In this document: one piece after another, positions 62,215-64,000 of the stretch | Layout: every line of letters starts with the position of its first letter | Position numbering within the stretch: the first letter of the stretch is position 1 | Origin: Primulina eburnea | Lineage: Eukaryota > Streptophyta > Magnoliopsida > Lamiales > Gesneriaceae | Assembly: GCF_022965805.1 (NCBI RefSeq) | Contig: NC_133101.1 | Coordinates: forward strand, 6,510,001-6,574,000 | Length of the DNA stretch: 64,000 bases | Direction of reading: 5' to 3' | Notes under the pieces: model-generated | What the model saw: only the letters and a program-made list of their open reading frames with translations | The model's database searches: none | Told to the model about the DNA's origin: nothing | Translations under genes and position numbers: made by a program

Positions 62215-63126
62215 ATTACATATAATGTTCTCTTCTTTAATGCAAAATAAATATTTTTTTCCCTTATTAAATAACTGTAATATATCTAGGTAAAAGATGC
62301 TAGATATTCCCCAAAGCGAAAGGAACAAATCCGATTAAAAGCCCTATTGCCAACTTGCAATTCTATTTGAATTTTCCAGCGTTTAATGAAATTCAAACAC
62401 AAATAATATTTTTATATTTCTAAAAAGTAAAAAACAACGTACGAAAAAGAAACATCACTAAATAACAAGTGGGCTTGTGTTCGTACAACAAGTTGGGGAG
62501 CAAGTTTGAGTATTTTAAATAACTTTATAACATAGCAATAATAATAAATCTACTTGAGCGTAGGTGGAAAATTAAAAATTAGATTCTTTTCATTTCATCA
62601 TTTTCCACTTTATGTAACATTTTTTTTTTTGAAATGCACTTTATGTAACATAAATTTGCAAGTAACAATTTTCAGTTTTAATAATTTTTCATTAAATATG
62701 ATCGACATTGATGACGTGACATTTAAAATTGTTGATGTGATATAGACATTGTTATTAATTTGTCAGACATCATATCACAACTCCGGTGAAAAAAAAATGA
62801 AAAGACAAACAATGACTAACTCAGAAAACACCATATTTGTGTTATTTTATCGGTCATTAAACTAAAAATATCGTCTCAAACTTAGATGTTCAGTTATAAA
62901 ACATCTACAGTAACATATGGATTTAAATAGGAAAAAAGTTTCAATTTGGTATGTGCACACGTAACATTAGTTGCAATGTAACAACTATATGATCTTCCAT
63001 TTTAGAATTTATATTAGATAATTAACATTAATATAATATTGATAATGCTATTTAAAGTTAATCTTTACAAAATTATACACACTTGCACTAAAAAATTAAG
63101 TAAAGTTGTACAGAATTATAATTCAG
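62215..63126. other. AT-rich spacer, no features recognised
   Basis: About 0.9 kb without exons or clear repeats other than a short duplicated ACTTTATGTAACAT word near 62606-62651. Confidence 0.45.
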
Positions 63127-63229
63127 GGGAGACCGAGCTTGTAGCTCAATGGTCTCATCTTTTGTCGGATTAGTCAATTTCTCGGGTTCGATTCCCACTC
63201 TCCGTGTGAGTTGTAATAATAATAAAAAA
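63127..63229 (+). mobile_element. tRNA-derived SINE with 15-bp target duplication
   Basis: A 103-bp element with RNA polymerase III promoter boxes: A box TAGCTCAATGG (63142-63152) and a perfect B box GGTTCGATTCC (63185-63195), about 33 bp apart. It is followed by a short A-rich tail (AATAATAATAAAAAA). The flanks AGAATTATAATTCAG (63112-63126) and AGAATTATAATCCAG (63230-63244) are a 15-bp duplication with one mismatch, the hallmark of LINE-mediated SINE insertion. Confidence 0.8.
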
Positions 63230-63506
63230 AGAATTATAATCCAGTGATGCAATTCCTCTTTTCTGGTAATGTTCTGTAGTTATGGACAGATCGTAAAATA
63301 AAAGGAATTGCATTTTGTCAAAAAAAAAAATGTAAAAAGCAGGAATATTTATTTTTAAAAATATACATTAATCGTACTATGTATTAGTCTCTATAGAAAA
63401 AATAAAATTATATAAAAAGGAAAAACTCCGGTCTATTAGGAAAAAAAATAAAAATAAAAATTCAGCAACATATAAAAAACTTAATAATTAATTAAGATGA
63501 TTTATT

Positions 63507-64000
63507 TTAATTTTTGGCCAAATTTTCAGCGATGTGCGCAAGTGATACCAGGTTGCACCTCACAATTGTACCAACGAAAGCACAGGTTTCTTCCTTCGTA
63601 TTTCCTTGGGGAATATCCACCACATACGATTCCACCACCACCGTCCCATTTGCCTCACCTCCGTCGAGTGCATGCAGAGTTGTGACGGAGCGGTAGTTCT
63701 GCAAGCGGTGGTCGCCGCCAACAACGCTGAAGCTCATCACGTGCTCCTCATCATCCAAGATCTCGAGTCTCTCGGTGCTGGACGCCGCTGGGAGGCCGGA
63801 GACCAGATGCACCTCCCGCAGCGTGCCCACTTCGCCGCCGCCGAGGATGACGTTGCAGCTCTTGAGGAAGTGCTTGTAGGCGTGCGGCTTGTCGAAGCGG
63901 CGGACTAAAGACCACACGGAGTCTATCGGAGCGTCGATCGCCTGGACCACCGTGGAGCAGCACTGGTTCGCCGCCACCGAGTGAGCGTGGTGGCGTAGCG
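63507..64000 (-). CDS. PYR/PYL abscisic acid receptor, PYL4/5/6 type (5'-truncated by window edge)
   Basis: An open frame from the right edge to the stop at 63507 encodes about 163 C-terminal residues of a START-fold ABA receptor, which on binding ABA inhibits clade A PP2C phosphatases. Seen: HHAHSVAANQCCS (family RYHAHxVGPNQCCS), the ABA-contacting lysine in AYKHF, the gate loop SGLPA, ERLEILDDEEHV, the latch HRL in GGDHRLQNY, and the C-terminal helix RCNLVSLAHIAEN. The N-terminal ~45-60 residues and the start codon lie outside. No introns, as usual for this subclade, and GC content is far above the surroundings. Oddity: the conserved FVDTIVRCNL reads FVGTIVRCNL. PYL4, 5 and 6 cannot be separated from this part. 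Confidence 0.93.
   Translation of the reverse strand, partial: LRHHAHSVAANQCCSTVVQAIDAPIDSVWSLVRRFDKPHAYKHFLKSCNVILGGGEVGTLREVHLVSGLPAASSTERLEILDDEEHVMSFSVVGGDHRLQNYRSVTTLHALDGGEANGTVVVESYVVDIPQGNTKEETCAFVGTIVRCNLVSLAHIAENLAKN

Noticed and set aside
63127..63229. A functional tRNA gene
   Set aside because: A and B boxes fit, but the acceptor stem does not close and the unit has an A-rich tail and a 15-bp target duplication, so it is a SINE.

Overview
The window is nuclear DNA of a flowering plant, most likely a eudicot. The genes are intron-rich with GT-AG splicing, plant-only families are present (LBD, TBL, PYL, PMT, MRH1/MDIS2-type receptor), and the AT-rich spacers are full of short transposons. 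An asterid, perhaps Lamiales, is only an impression from the dominant repeat. There are no operons; each gene is a separate locus. Splice models were built by hand from frame continuity, splice sites and remembered family sequences, with no database search.

Layout. 134-597 (-): first exon of an unrecognised gene. 1583-5961 (-): intact 9-exon LRR receptor pseudokinase. 10104-16306 (-): 20-exon REC8/SYN1 meiotic cohesin locus carrying at least four single-base insertions. 20738-24205 (-): intact 8-exon PMT (QUA2-like) methyltransferase. ~24975-26180 (+): apyrase-7-like pseudogene lacking its catalytic middle. 27296-31109 (-): intact 11-exon multiple inositol polyphosphate phosphatase ending in KKDEL. 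38668-39487 (+): LBD12-like transcription factor. 43298-47786 (-): intact 11-exon cytosolic ENGase (GH85). 48896-49092 (+): copy of the last exon of a TBL gene. 56005-59201 (+): TBL33/34-type xylan O-acetyltransferase locus with a frameshift and an in-frame stop. 63507-64000 (-): PYL4/5/6-type ABA receptor running off the right edge.

Repeats. The dominant one is a ~180-bp MITE family, about 17 copies, many with exact 9-bp target duplications, which suggests a Mutator-like origin. Others are a TRIM-like mini-retrotransposon (two copies), a tRNA-derived SINE with a 15-bp target duplication, two Helitron-type 3' ends, a probable 1.1-kb solo LTR, hAT- and CACTA-like remnants, a two-unit 189-bp tandem repeat and long (TA)n tracts.

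Main result. Five genes (about 8.0 kb of coding sequence) splice into perfect reading frames, while the REC8 and TBL loci, equally recognisable, carry several frame-breaking changes each. That contrast argues against uniform sequencing error and for young pseudogenes, presumably with working copies elsewhere. Locally bad assembly is the alternative. I saw no convincing undescribed multi-gene system.
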